Shown: positions 17,911-26,912 of the stretch, one piece after another
How positions within the stretch are numbered: position 1 is the first letter of the stretch
Layout of the letters: every line of letters begins with the position of its first letter
Source of the DNA: Pontibacter korlensis
GTDB taxonomy: Bacteria > Bacteroidota > Bacteroidia > Cytophagales > Hymenobacteraceae
Assembly: GCF_000973725.1 (NCBI RefSeq)
Contig: NZ_CP009621.1
Location: 4,395,001 to 4,459,000 of the forward strand
Length of the DNA: 64,000 bases
Direction of reading: 5' to 3'
The notes under the pieces: model-generated
The model's database searches: none
The model's input: the letters and a program-made list of their open reading frames with translations, nothing else
What the model was told of the DNA's origin: nothing
Position numbers and translations under genes: made by a program

Positions 17911-18918
17911 CTAAGCCTCTACCAGATTTTTATCGTTTACCAAGCTGTTAAATAACTGGTAAGCTTTACCAGATTGAAGTGTTTCTTTGGCAATACTAAC
18001 AGCTTCTTTCAGCTCAAGCTCCGGTTGCGCGCATTGCAACGCCATCCCTGCATTGGCAGAAACTACTGCTACCTGCGCATCTGTACCCCCTCCTTTCAGC
18101 ACCTTTACAAAAATAGCTGCCGAAGAAGTCACATCGTTTCCACCTTTGATCTGCTCCTGCTGCAGTGTTGGCAAACCAAGTGCGTTGGCGTCTAATAAAG
18201 CTTCTTTATTATCTGAAATTACTTTAAATGGGCTGGTCAGGGAAATCTCGTCATACCCATCTAAGGTGTGAAGGATAGTATAACGGGTATCCGTTTGCTG
18301 GTATAAGTAGCCATACATACGCGCCAGCTCCAGGCTAAACACCCCCACCAGCTGTCGCTTCGGGAAAGCTGGATTCACCATCGGACCGAGCATATTGAAG
18401 AAGGTCTTCACTCCCAGTTCTTTCCTGATTGGCCCCACGCTCTTCATTGCCGGGTGGAACAAAGGCGCATGCAAAAAGCAGATGTTATACTTCTCAATGC
18501 TTCGCTCCAGCGCATCAGTATCTGTTGTAAACCTGATGCCTAAGGCCTCTAGTACGTTGGAAGAGCCGCAGGAGGAGGACACGCCGTAGTTACCGTGCTT
18601 GGCCACGGCTATACCGTTAGCTGCTACTACAAAAGAAGATAACGTTGAAATATTGAAGGTATCCTTACCATCGCCACCGGTACCACAAAGGTCAATCGGG
18701 TTATAGGCATCTAAGTCTACGCGGTGGCAAAGGGCCAGCAGCGCATCACGGAAACCTTCCAGCTCAGCTACCGTGATGCTGCGCATCATAAACACGGTCA
18801 GGAAGCTGGAGATCTGGCTCTGGTTATACTTTCCGCCGGCAATGTTCACCAATACCTCACGCGCCTGTTCCTTTGTCAGCGTTTTATGTTCGAATAAGTG
18901 ATTTAATATCTCTTTCAT
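17911..18918 (-). CDS. trpD: Anthranilate phosphoribosyltransferase
   Basis: 335 residues. Signature DLCGTGGDGKDTFNIS (PRPP binding), KHGNYGVSSSCGS and GPMVNPAFPKRQLVGVF. It transfers phosphoribose to anthranilate. Separate from TrpG, which ends 3 bases upstream. A 42-base gap to trpC is the longest inside the operon. Confidence 0.98.
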   Translation of the reverse strand: MKEILNHLFEHKTLTKEQAREVLVNIAGGKYNQSQISSFLTVFMMRSITVAELEGFRDALLALCHRVDLDAYNPIDLCGTGGDGKDTFNISTLSSFVVAANGIAVAKHGNYGVSSSCGSSNVLEALGIRFTTDTDALERSIEKYNICFLHAPLFHPAMKSVGPIRKELGVKTFFNMLGPMVNPAFPKRQLVGVFSLELARMYGYLYQQTDTRYTILHTLDGYDEISLTSPFKVISDNKEALLDANALGLPTLQQEQIKGGNDVTSSAAIFVKVLKGGGTDAQVAVVSANAGMALQCAQPELELKEAVSIAKETLQSGKAYQLFNSLVNDKNLVEA

Positions 18919-18921
18919 AGT

Positions 18922-19485
18922 TTAAGCTTCTAACCAGTTCTTGATCATTTCCTTTCCATGCTCTGTCAGGACTGACTCAGGATGGAATTGCACACCACGT
19001 ACTTTATGCTCTTTGTGGCGCATGGCCATGATATGTCCTTTCTCATCTACTGCAGTTGGCACCAGGCACTCCGGCAACTCCTGCTCTACCAACCAGGAGT
19101 GGTAACGTCCGGTTCCGAACTGCTTCGGCAGACTTTTGAAAAGTGGTTCCTCTTCACAAACTACCTGTACAGGCGTAGCTACACCATGCCATACTTCATT
19201 GCTGTTAAACAATTTACCGCCATAAACCTCACCTATTGCCTGATGTCCCAGGCATACTCCGAACATATCCTTGCTAGGGCCATACGTGCGGATAATTTCT
19301 TTCAGCAAGCCAGCCTCATCCGGAATACCAGGGCCAGGAGAAAGCATGATCTTGTCGTACTTACCTACTTCCTCCAGCGTAATTTTGTCGTTGCGATGCA
19401 CTGTTACGCTGGCTCCCAGCTCCTGCAGCAGGTGCACCAGGTTATAAGTAAATGAGTCGTAATTGTCGATTACCAGAACTTCCAT
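18922..19485 (-). CDS. trpG: Anthranilate synthase glutaminase subunit
   Basis: 187 residues. Class I glutamine amidotransferase: NYDSFTYNLVH, MLSPGPGIP, nucleophile in FGVCLGHQAIGE and the His-Glu pair in QFHPESVLT. It gives ammonia to TrpE. The TrpE stop is 1 base upstream. Homologues can also serve aminodeoxychorismate synthase; whether this one does is not known. Confidence 0.96.
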   Translation of the reverse strand: MEVLVIDNYDSFTYNLVHLLQELGASVTVHRNDKITLEEVGKYDKIMLSPGPGIPDEAGLLKEIIRTYGPSKDMFGVCLGHQAIGEVYGGKLFNSNEVWHGVATPVQVVCEEEPLFKSLPKQFGTGRYHSWLVEQELPECLVPTAVDEKGHIMAMRHKEHKVRGVQFHPESVLTEHGKEMIKNWLEA

Positions 19486-19486
19486 A

Positions 19487-20899
19487 TTAATTAATCTCTT
19501 GGGCCAGTTGAAGGGCGCGACGCAGCGCCATTAATTTATTATCCACCTCCTGCAGCTCACTCTCTGGGTTAGAAGCAGCCACGATGCCTGCACCTGCCTG
19601 GAAGTATAATTTATAGTCTTTGCTCAGGAATGAGCGGATCATGATGGCACTGTTGAAGTTGCCGTTGAAGTCAAGGAAGCCGATGCAGCCGCCGTAAAAG
19701 GCACGGTTAGTGTTCTCATATCGGTCAATAAGTTGCATGGCCATATGCTTTGGTGCTCCGGAAAGTGTGCCGGCCGGGAAAGTGCTGGCTACCATTTTCA
19801 GGGCATCTTCCTGGTTGTGCAGTATACCAGATACTTTAGAAACGAGGTGAATAACGTGCGAGTAGAATTGTATCTCTCTGAATGTCTCTACCTCTACACT
19901 GTGGCCGTTGCGGCTAAGGTCGTTACGTGCCAGGTCTACCAGCATCACGTGCTCCGCATTCTCTTTCGGGTCGGCCAGTAGTTTTTCAGCCAGTGCTGCA
20001 TCTGCGGCATCATCTCCGGTTCTGCGGAAGGTACCGGCAATAGGGAAAATGCTGGCTTTCTTATCTTTTATTACCAGTTGAGCCTCCGGTGAAGATCCGA
20101 AGATCTTAAAGTTGCCGTAGTCGAAGTAAAACAAGTATGGCGAAGGGTTAATGGAGCGAAGGGCACGGTATACATTAAATTCATCCCCCTGAAAGCCCTG
20201 AGCAAAGCGGCGAGAAAGCACCAACTGGAAAACATCTCCACGGTAGCAGTGCTGCTTAGCCTTTTCTATGTTCTTAAGGAAGTCCTCTGCACTTATATTA
20301 TGCTCTTCGTCCCCGGTGGTTTTGAAAGTATAGCTCGGGATGTTGCGGCTATTCAGAAGCGCTTCGAGCTGCGCACTCCCATCATCGTCACCTTGGTTAT
20401 AGTTATGAGAGAAGATGTAGGCCTCATTGGTAAAGTGGTTGATGGCAATGATGTGACGGTACACTGCATAGTATAGATCCGGAATCCCAGCACGCCCCTC
20501 GCGCATAGTTAAGTTTATGTCTTCATAGTAACGCACTGCATCATAGCTCATGTAGCCAAACAACCCGTTATGTATGAAGTTAAACTGCGCATTCTCCTCA
20601 ACTTCAAAGCTTCTGGAGAACTCCCCTAGCAGCTCCGGCACATTCGTCTCCTTTGTGATATCGGTGCCACGCACACTTCCATCAGGAAAAGTTTCTGTAA
20701 GCACCTCGTTCTCTGCCTTTATACTTGCCATTGGGTTGCAGCAAATGTATGAGAAGCTATTTTCAGCTCCATGATAGTCAGAGCTTTCCAAAAGAATGCT
20801 GTTCGGGAATTTATCGCGCAACTTCAGGTACACACTTACTGGCGTAAGGGTATCTGCCAGAAGGCGCTTGAAGGTGGTGCGGAGCGTATACTTTTTCAT
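19487..20899 (-). CDS. trpE: Anthranilate synthase component I
   Basis: 470 residues. Chorismate-binding fold with DVFQLVLSRRF, NPSPYLFYFDYG, GSSPEAQLVI, PIAGTFRRTGDD, LVDLARNDLSR, HVIHLVSKVSG, FPAGTLSGAPK and FYGGCIGF. An LLESSD-type motif (residues about 35-40) corresponds to the region that binds feedback Trp in known TrpE. First structural gene of the operon; a terminator and Trp-rich leader lie upstream. Confidence 0.97.
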   Translation of the reverse strand: MKKYTLRTTFKRLLADTLTPVSVYLKLRDKFPNSILLESSDYHGAENSFSYICCNPMASIKAENEVLTETFPDGSVRGTDITKETNVPELLGEFSRSFEVEENAQFNFIHNGLFGYMSYDAVRYYEDINLTMREGRAGIPDLYYAVYRHIIAINHFTNEAYIFSHNYNQGDDDGSAQLEALLNSRNIPSYTFKTTGDEEHNISAEDFLKNIEKAKQHCYRGDVFQLVLSRRFAQGFQGDEFNVYRALRSINPSPYLFYFDYGNFKIFGSSPEAQLVIKDKKASIFPIAGTFRRTGDDAADAALAEKLLADPKENAEHVMLVDLARNDLSRNGHSVEVETFREIQFYSHVIHLVSKVSGILHNQEDALKMVASTFPAGTLSGAPKHMAMQLIDRYENTNRAFYGGCIGFLDFNGNFNSAIMIRSFLSKDYKLYFQAGAGIVAASNPESELQEVDNKLMALRRALQLAQEIN

Positions 20900-20925
20900 G
20901 GTTTACTCTAGGGTGATTAAAAACA

Positions 20926-20960
20926 AAAGGCCTGCTGTTCTTGGTGAACAGCAGGCCTTT
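20926..20960 (-). terminator. trp attenuator terminator upstream of trpE
   Basis: On the minus strand AAAGGCCTGCTGTTCA pairs with GAACAGCAGGCCTTT, about 15 bp, followed by TGTTTTT. It sits 23 bases after the leader stop and 26 bases before trpE. Its 5' arm contains TGCTGTTC (20946-20953), complementary (one G-U) to GAGCAGCA in the leader (21010-21017). Nothing else between the leader and trpE needs a terminator, so attenuation is the simplest reading. Confidence 0.9.
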
Positions 20961-20983
20961 TAAACCTTTATCTTTTGCTAATT

Positions 20984-21052
20984 CTATCGCTTCATTGAGG
21001 ATATAGCAGTGCTGCTCACGTTATTTTCTGTAACGTGCCACCACCATGCCAT
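20984..21052 (-). CDS. trp operon leader peptide
   Basis: A 22-codon ORF starting MAWWWHVTENNVSST and ending SSMKR-TAG, with three consecutive Trp codons. An alternative in-frame ATG at 21070 adds MIQNLH. Right after the Trp codons, CACGTTA (21031-21037) and TAACGTG (21017-21023) form a hairpin. The next segment, GAGCAGCA, can pair either onward with the terminator's 5' arm or be masked by that hairpin. The result is a 1-2, 2-3, 3-4 arrangement like the Escherichia coli trp attenuator. A consensus promoter lies about 70 bases upstream. Coding evidence is the WWW run and context; there is no protein-level support. Confidence 0.87.
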   Translation of the reverse strand: MAWWWHVTENNVSSTAISSMKR

Positions 21053-21119
21053 ATGAAGATTCTGAATCATTATATCTATTTCGTTGTGCAGAGGAGCTTG
21101 CTCTTCCCTCTTACACTTG

Positions 21120-21150
21120 CAAATGTATAGGCTAAAATGGTAAGTCCAAA
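21120..21150 (-). promoter_or_regulatory. trp operon promoter, TTTG-N19-TACATTTG
   Basis: On the minus strand TTTG (21147-21150), a 19-base spacer and TACATTTG (21120-21127) match the Bacteroidota -33/-7 promoter (TTG, TAnnTTTG) at ideal spacing. It lies about 20 bases beyond the stop of the M20 carboxypeptidase gene, so the trp operon has its own start, with a leader transcript of about 210 bases before trpE. Confidence 0.8.
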
Positions 21151-21168
21151 CATTTGTGCGGAAAAATT

Positions 21169-22656
21169 TTACGCACCGCTTACGCCCCATGGCATTTCTG
21201 GCGTGTCAACATCTACTATCTCCTCCTGTTCCTCAGTGCCGCACGTGTTTCTGATAAGCTTCTCATAAAACAGCACACTATTCTCTAGTACCTCTACAGA
21301 CAAACGCTCGTTCACATTGTGTACCAGCGTTGCGTTATCACGGTTAACTACCTGTGGCGCAAAACGGAAGATGTTATTTGTCAGATTTGAGTAATGCTTG
21401 GAATCTGTGGCACCAGGAAAAAGTGCCGGCACCACTAACACATCCGGAAATACATCTAATATAGAAGCCTTAAGTGCGGCAAACTGCCATGTATCTGTTG
21501 CTGTAACCGGAGAAGGTGGAGTATACACACCGTAGCGTTCAATCTTCACCCGATCGTCTTTTATTGCCTTACGCACGTGCTTTAGTACTGTCTGCTCATC
21601 TTCTCCATTGAGAATACGCACATTTAGTATGGCAGTAGCCTCTCTTGGCAGCACATTATGCTTATCACCAGAGGAAATAATAGTTGGTACTAATTTGGTG
21701 CGTATTAGCGCATCCGTGGCACGGTCTTCTGAAAGCTTCTTTAGTATTTTGCCTTTGAAGAGCCAGTAGTGGCGCATGGCAAACTTGTATTTCCCTCCTA
21801 GCTTCTCAGCCAGGACTTCCACAGTTTCGCGGGTTGTTTCTGTCATGCGGGCCTCAAATGGGCTATCGTGCAAGCGCTGAATAGAGCGGCTCAGAATACT
21901 GATAGGTGTGTCATCTGGTGGAATGGATGAATGCCCACCGCCTCCTTCCACAGTCAGTAACAGATTAAGATTTCCTTTAGCAGCAGTACCAACCAATGCA
22001 AGGGGTTCTTCTATGCCAGGCATGGCACCTTCGGCTACAGCAAGGCCTTCATCAAACATTGCCTCCAGCTGCACACCCTGTTGCTGCAGATGTCTGCTTA
22101 TCATGCTGGCTCCGTCATTGCCGCCTATCTCTTCATCATGGCCGAAAGCAAGATATAAAGTGCGTGGTGGTTCATAGCCTTGGCTAAGCAGTTGCTCCAC
22201 AGCTTCCAGCATAGCAATCACGCGGTATTTGTCGTCCATAGTGCCGCGCCCCCAAACATAGCCGTCTTTAACCTCTCCTTTATAGGGACCCTCTTCCCAG
22301 GCACCTTCAGAAGCAGCCTCAACAGGTACCACATCCAGGTGTGCACTAAACATGACCGGTTTTAAGTATTTATCACTTCCTTTCCAGGTATAGAGCAAGC
22401 TGTAGTTATTGATAACCTCCAGCTGCAGTTGCTCGTGCACCAACGGAAAAGCTTCTTTTAGGTAAGCATGCAGTTTTGTGAACTCTTCATACTCGAATTT
22501 ATCTGCATCTAGTGATGACACAGTCTTATAACGGACTGCCGCAGCCAATTTTTCAGCTACTGCTGATTTTTTGGAAACGGCCGTACTGTCTGTGCCTGCA
22601 TAGGTTGAGAATGAAAAACTGAGTAAAAGTGTGAGGCTAAAAATTAAATACTTCAT
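21169..22656 (-). CDS. M20 carboxypeptidase (carboxypeptidase S / PM20D1 type), exported
   Basis: About 495 residues from the ATG at 22656, chosen because it opens a signal peptide (MKYLIFSLTLLLSFSF, cut near STYAGT). An in-frame ATG at 22698 would add 14 residues. M20 metal-site motifs are present: FSAHLDVVP, WGRGTMDDK and GHDEEIGG, plus GGGGHSSIP in the lid domain and the late His in ATDSKHY. The length and extra insert match the Gly-X carboxypeptidase/PM20D1 branch, which hydrolyses C-terminal dipeptides or N-acyl amino acids. Periplasmic. The substrate is not determinable. The trp promoter begins just past its stop. Confidence 0.9.
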   Translation of the reverse strand: MKYLIFSLTLLLSFSFSTYAGTDSTAVSKKSAVAEKLAAAVRYKTVSSLDADKFEYEEFTKLHAYLKEAFPLVHEQLQLEVINNYSLLYTWKGSDKYLKPVMFSAHLDVVPVEAASEGAWEEGPYKGEVKDGYVWGRGTMDDKYRVIAMLEAVEQLLSQGYEPPRTLYLAFGHDEEIGGNDGASMISRHLQQQGVQLEAMFDEGLAVAEGAMPGIEEPLALVGTAAKGNLNLLLTVEGGGGHSSIPPDDTPISILSRSIQRLHDSPFEARMTETTRETVEVLAEKLGGKYKFAMRHYWLFKGKILKKLSEDRATDALIRTKLVPTIISSGDKHNVLPREATAILNVRILNGEDEQTVLKHVRKAIKDDRVKIERYGVYTPPSPVTATDTWQFAALKASILDVFPDVLVVPALFPGATDSKHYSNLTNNIFRFAPQVVNRDNATLVHNVNERLSVEVLENSVLFYEKLIRNTCGTEEQEEIVDVDTPEMPWGVSGA

Positions 22657-22923
22657 AAACGAATGATGCATCGCCTGAAATCTTTCCTTCGGTTGCATCC
22701 TATTTTTGGAAAGTTGGACTTATCACCGCTAAGCGGTCGCTGAAAAATTAATATACTGATTATCTGACACATTTAACAGCAGTATTGTTCCAAATATAAT
22801 GAAGGCTTCGTTTTTGCTCATTTCTGCCTATCTGAAAGGACTGAAGGAAAAGGTAAGTTTTACTTGAGATTGTCGGCTTGTGGTGTTTAATTTGTAGCCC
22901 TTCCATTGAAAAGTATTGTTTTT

Positions 22924-23334
22924 ATGAGACAAACTCGAAGTGAGCTTCTATACAGAGATACCACCATCGCCATAGAATTTAATCCGGCTGATGAATGGAT
23001 CTATGTAAACTGGAAAGGATATCAGAACCGGGAATCTGTAATGGACGGTTGTGAGAAGATATTGGAGCTAATGATAGAGCATGCATGTTTCCGTATCTTG
23101 AACGATAACACAAATGTGGAGGGACAATGGTCGGCAGCTTCCCGCTGGCTGGCAGAGGACTGGTTTCCAAGAATGCATGAGCATGGGCTTCAGCTCTTTG
23201 CCTGGGTGTACTCTTCTAGCGTACTTAGCCGCCTTTCTACAGATAAAGCAGTGAGGCTTGCTGATTATCCAGATTATATAAAATCGTTCGACAACATCGA
23301 ACATGCTAAAGACTGGCTGAGATCAAGGGTATAA
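22924..23334 (+). CDS. STAS/SpoIIAA-like small protein
   Basis: 136 residues from the ATG at 22924 (MRQTRSELLYRDTTIAIEF); an in-frame TTG 18 bases earlier is less likely. The pattern of an N-terminal strand pair (IAIEFNPADEWIYVNWKGY), a helix (SVMDGCEKILELM), a strand (CFRILNDNTNVEGQW) and an aromatic C-terminal half resembles STAS/SEC14-like single-domain proteins found as many paralogues in Cytophagales. No catalytic motif. It stands alone and ends at a strong bidirectional terminator shared with hisB. Role unknown. Confidence 0.72.
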   Translation: MRQTRSELLYRDTTIAIEFNPADEWIYVNWKGYQNRESVMDGCEKILELMIEHACFRILNDNTNVEGQWSAASRWLAEDWFPRMHEHGLQLFAWVYSSSVLSRLSTDKAVRLADYPDYIKSFDNIEHAKDWLRSRV

Positions 23335-23347
23335 CAGCCTCGAAATA

Positions 23348-23393
23348 AAACAGAAAGAGGCGATAATTAGTATTATCGCCTCTTTCTGTTTTT
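23348..23393. terminator. Bidirectional terminator between the STAS-like gene and hisB
   Basis: AACAGAAAGAGGCGATAAT pairs with ATTATCGCCTCTTTCTGTT, about 19 bp with a short loop, flanked by A and T runs. Confidence 0.92.
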
Positions 23394-23405
23394 AGCAGGC
23401 ATGTC

Positions 23406-24509
23406 TTATAGTATGCCTTTTGTACTAGGAATGTTGTTGTCGTTTAAGTCGCGCTCGATGGCTACGCGAATGGCACGGGCAAACCCCTTGAAGATAGCTT
23501 CAATTTTGTGATGCTCATTGTCTCCCTCCACCTTAATGTTCAGGTTAGCTTTTGCTGTATCTGAGAAAGACTTAAAGAAGTGGAAAAACATTTCGGTAGG
23601 CATACCTCCCACTTTCTCACGTTTGAACTCAGCATTCCATACAGCCCATGGGCGACCGCTGAAGTCGATAGCCACCTGCGCCAGCGCCTCATCCATAGGC
23701 AGTATAAAGAAGCCATAGCGACTGATGCCTCTCTTATCTCCTAGGGCTTGCAGGAATGCCTCCCCAAGAGCTAAACCTGTATCCTCTATCGTATGGTGCT
23801 CGTCTATGTGCAGGTCGCCTTTCACCTCAATCTGTAAATCAATCTTAGCGTGCTTACCTATCTGCTCCAGCATATGATCAAAAAAGCCGATACCAGTACT
23901 GATACGCATTTTACCAGAGCCATCCAGGTTCACCTCTACCAGGATATCGGTTTCAGATGTGCTGCGACGAACGCGCGCAGTTCGACCAGTGCGCTGATGC
24001 TTTAGGAAAGTATAGATTTCGTCCCAGTTGTTTGTGCTCAAGGCTGCTCCGTCTGCTTTAGACTCTCCAATAAAAATAGCCTTGGCTCCAAGGTTCTGCG
24101 CCAGCTTTACATCAGTCAGGCGATCGCCGATAACAAAGCTGTTCTCCAGGTCATACTCACCAGACAGGTAGCGCTTCATCATGCCTATGCCCGGCTTTCG
24201 CGTCTCCAGTCCTTCGTGCTCAAAGCTCCGGTCAATAAGTATGTCGTCAAACTTGATTCCTTCAGTCTCCAAGATTTCCAGCATCTTGTTCTGGTAAGGC
24301 CAGAAAGAACCTTCTGGATAGGAGTCGGTGCCTAGCCCATCCTGATTGGTTACCATTACAAATTCATAATCCAGCTCGCTGTAGATTTTAGCCAGGTTAC
24401 TGATGGATTTTGGTATGAAGGCAAACTTCTCGAAGGAGTCTACCTGATAGTCCGTTTTAGGCTCCTCCAGTATGGTGCCATCACGGTCAATAAAGAGTGC
24501 TTTTTTCAT
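23406..24509 (-). CDS. hisB: Bifunctional histidinol-phosphatase / imidazoleglycerol-phosphate dehydratase
   Basis: 367 residues. HAD phosphatase domain about 1-165 with nucleophile FIDRDGTI and GDRLTDVKLA. IGPD domain about 175-367 with the metal-binding DEHHTIEDTGLALGEA and GDNEHHKIEA. It does steps 6 and 8 of histidine synthesis. The phosphatase loop that carries Zn-binding cysteines in E. coli HisB reads DRSFEHEGLETRKPG here, without Cys, so the Zn site is probably absent. It ends the hisG-D-C-B operon, 73 bases after hisC. Confidence 0.97.
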   Translation of the reverse strand: MKKALFIDRDGTILEEPKTDYQVDSFEKFAFIPKSISNLAKIYSELDYEFVMVTNQDGLGTDSYPEGSFWPYQNKMLEILETEGIKFDDILIDRSFEHEGLETRKPGIGMMKRYLSGEYDLENSFVIGDRLTDVKLAQNLGAKAIFIGESKADGAALSTNNWDEIYTFLKHQRTGRTARVRRSTSETDILVEVNLDGSGKMRISTGIGFFDHMLEQIGKHAKIDLQIEVKGDLHIDEHHTIEDTGLALGEAFLQALGDKRGISRYGFFILPMDEALAQVAIDFSGRPWAVWNAEFKREKVGGMPTEMFFHFFKSFSDTAKANLNIKVEGDNEHHKIEAIFKGFARAIRVAIERDLNDNNIPSTKGIL

Positions 24510-24582
24510 TTATAATTACGTGTCTGTTTACACATATCGGGACGAAAGCACATGTGCTATTGTGCAAGATATGTGACTCGCT

Positions 24583-25626
24583 CTAAAACTCTGAAATGGC
24601 TTGTAATAGCTTCTGGTTCTCTTCCAGTGTGCCTACAGAGATGCGCAAGCAACCTTCACAGCCAGGTAAGCTAGAACGGTTACGCACCACTATTCCTTTA
24701 TCAAGCAAGTAATTATACATACGATTAGCATCTTTTACTTTAACAAGTATAAAGTTAGCATCGGAAGGATAAACGTGCTCCACAGAGGCCATTGTTGGCA
24801 GAGCATGCATTAGTAGCTCACGCTCCTGCACGATCTCTTCTATCATATCCTGTAGTGCTTCCTGGCGCTCTAACGCCTGCAGCGCAAGCTCCTGAGTAGC
24901 CTCGTTGATATTGTAAGGCGGCTTAATCTTATCTAATACTGAGATAACTTCTTCCGAAGCGAAGGCCAATCCTAATCGCAGACCTGCCATGCCCCAGGCT
25001 TTGGAGAAAGTCTGCAGCACTACCAAGTTAGGAAATTCCTTAAGACGCGTAGTACAGCTAAGTGCATCAGCAAAGTCGATGTAAGCTTCATCAACTACTA
25101 CTAAACCATTGAATGCTCGAAGAATGTCTTCTATACTTTCCTGCTCAATAAGGTTACCGGTTGGGTTGTTAGGAGAGCAGATGAAGATTATTCGGGTAGT
25201 AGGTTTTACATGCAGTAACACTTCCTCTACCGGAATCTGAAAATCCTTTGTCAACTGCACAGCATCCATCACCACCTCATTCAGGTTAGCTGATACCTCA
25301 TACATCCCGTATGTTGGCGGCAGGTGCAACATACTGTCCTGACCTGGACGGCAAACCATGCGGAACAGAAGGTCGATTGCTTCATCGGAGCCATTACCCA
25401 AGAAGATCTGCTCCGGCTGCACACCTTTGATTTCAGCAATGCGTTCCTTCAGCTTCTTCTGATGCGGGTCCGGATAGCGGTTATACTTCTCGCCAGCCAA
25501 GCTACCAAGATTGTTCTCATTTGCATCCAAAAACACACTGGCAGAGCCCTTAAATTCGTCACGCGCCGAAGAGTAGGCTTTCATTTTCAGCACATTAGGC
25601 CGAATAATATCTTGTAGATTAAACAC
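24583..25626 (-). CDS. hisC: Histidinol-phosphate aminotransferase
   Basis: 347 residues. Class I/II PLP aminotransferase: LDANENNLG, PDPHQKKL, GNGSDEAIDL, CSPNNPTGN, VVDEAYIDF, and the PLP lysine in LQTFSKAWGMAGLRLG. It transfers an amino group to imidazole-acetol phosphate. The start codon is GTG at 25626 and overlaps the hisD end by 8 bases. Confidence 0.97.
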   Translation of the reverse strand: MFNLQDIIRPNVLKMKAYSSARDEFKGSASVFLDANENNLGSLAGEKYNRYPDPHQKKLKERIAEIKGVQPEQIFLGNGSDEAIDLLFRMVCRPGQDSMLHLPPTYGMYEVSANLNEVVMDAVQLTKDFQIPVEEVLLHVKPTTRIIFICSPNNPTGNLIEQESIEDILRAFNGLVVVDEAYIDFADALSCTTRLKEFPNLVVLQTFSKAWGMAGLRLGLAFASEEVISVLDKIKPPYNINEATQELALQALERQEALQDMIEEIVQERELLMHALPTMASVEHVYPSDANFILVKVKDANRMYNYLLDKGIVVRNRSSLPGCEGCLRISVGTLEENQKLLQAISEF

Positions 25627-26908
25627 GGTTTAGTTCTTTAAGTCGAATGGATACGGCATTTTTGTGCGCTTCAAGCCCTTCGGCCTCAGCCATTGTTTCA
25701 ATGGTCTGCCCGATATTCTGTAACCCCTCACGCGTAATGTACTGGAACGTTATCTTCTTCACGAAGCTATCGAGGGAAACACCGCTATAGGCACGTGCAT
25801 AGCTGTTGGTAGGCAAAGTATGGTTGGTACCAGAAGCGTAGTCACCAGCACTCTCCGGACTAAAGTGCCCCAGGAAAACAGAACCAGCGTTTGTGATTCC
25901 ATCCATCAGTTCCTCAAAATCAGAAACAGACAGTATAAGGTGCTCCGGTGCATAGAGATTAGAGAAGTCAAGCATCTCTTGTTTGCTGCCTAGAACAATA
26001 CCAAGGCTGTTCTCTAGTGCTTTGGCTGCAAAGTCTTTGCGAGGCAGTACCTCCAGCTGTACATTAAGCTCCTGCTCTACTTTTTCTAACACACTTTCTG
26101 AAGTAGTTAGTAAAACTACTTGAGAGTCCGCTCCATGCTCAGCCTGCGAGAGTAGGTCGGCCGCCACAAAGGCAGGATTTGCGCTCTCATCAGCAATCAC
26201 CAACACCTCTGATGGACCTGCAGGAAGATCTATTGCCACACCAGCTTTGCTCACCAACTGCTTGGCAACTGTTACATATTGGTTGCCCGGGCCAAAGATC
26301 TTATAAACGGCAGGTACACTTTCAGTACCAAAAGCCATGGCAGCGACAGCCTGTGCACCACCAGCTTTTACAATGCGTGTCACCCCTAACAAAGAGGCCG
26401 TATAAAGTATAGCAGGATGAATACTTCCATCTTTGGCAGGTGGCGTACAAAGTATAACATCTTTGCAACCAGCTATTCGTGCTGGTACACCTAGCATAAG
26501 CAAAGTAGAAAACAAGGGGGCTGTACCACCCGGAATGTATAAGCCTACTTTATCAATGGCTACACTTTTACGCCAGCAGGAAACGCCGGTCATGGTCTCC
26601 ACCTGTTTTACAGGCTCTGCTTGCTGCGTATGGAACAGCTGTATGTTGCTGTAAGCCTGCAGGATCGCTTCTTTAAGTTCTTGCGGTACTTTACTTTCTG
26701 CAGCCGCAATTTCTTCTTCTGTTGCTAAGAGGCTCTGCAGCTGAACGCCATCGTACTTTTCTGCAAGCTGCAGTAAGGCATTGTCTCCCTGCTCCTTTAC
26801 AAGCTGAAATGTTTCCAGTATTCCCGGCTCCAACTCCTCCAGGTTTTTGGTAGGGCGCTGTACAAGGTCTGCCCAGGCCGCAGTAGCCGGCTGTATAATC
26901 TTACGCAT
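25619..26908 (-). CDS. hisD: Histidinol dehydrogenase
   Basis: 429 residues from the ATG at 26908, 4 bases after the hisG stop; an in-frame TTG 12 bases earlier would overlap hisG and is less likely. Family motifs: VGLYIPGGTAPLFSTLLM, AGGAQAVAAMA, IFGPGNQYVT, DLPAGPSEVLVIAD, LLSQAEHG, and the catalytic Glu-His in YAPEHLIL. Zn-dependent oxidation of histidinol to histidine, the last steps of the pathway. Confidence 0.97.
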   Translation of the reverse strand: MRKIIQPATAAWADLVQRPTKNLEELEPGILETFQLVKEQGDNALLQLAEKYDGVQLQSLLATEEEIAAAESKVPQELKEAILQAYSNIQLFHTQQAEPVKQVETMTGVSCWRKSVAIDKVGLYIPGGTAPLFSTLLMLGVPARIAGCKDVILCTPPAKDGSIHPAILYTASLLGVTRIVKAGGAQAVAAMAFGTESVPAVYKIFGPGNQYVTVAKQLVSKAGVAIDLPAGPSEVLVIADESANPAFVAADLLSQAEHGADSQVVLLTTSESVLEKVEQELNVQLEVLPRKDFAAKALENSLGIVLGSKQEMLDFSNLYAPEHLILSVSDFEELMDGITNAGSVFLGHFSPESAGDYASGTNHTLPTNSYARAYSGVSLDSFVKKITFQYITREGLQNIGQTIETMAEAEGLEAHKNAVSIRLKELNRV

Positions 26909-26912
26909 AATT

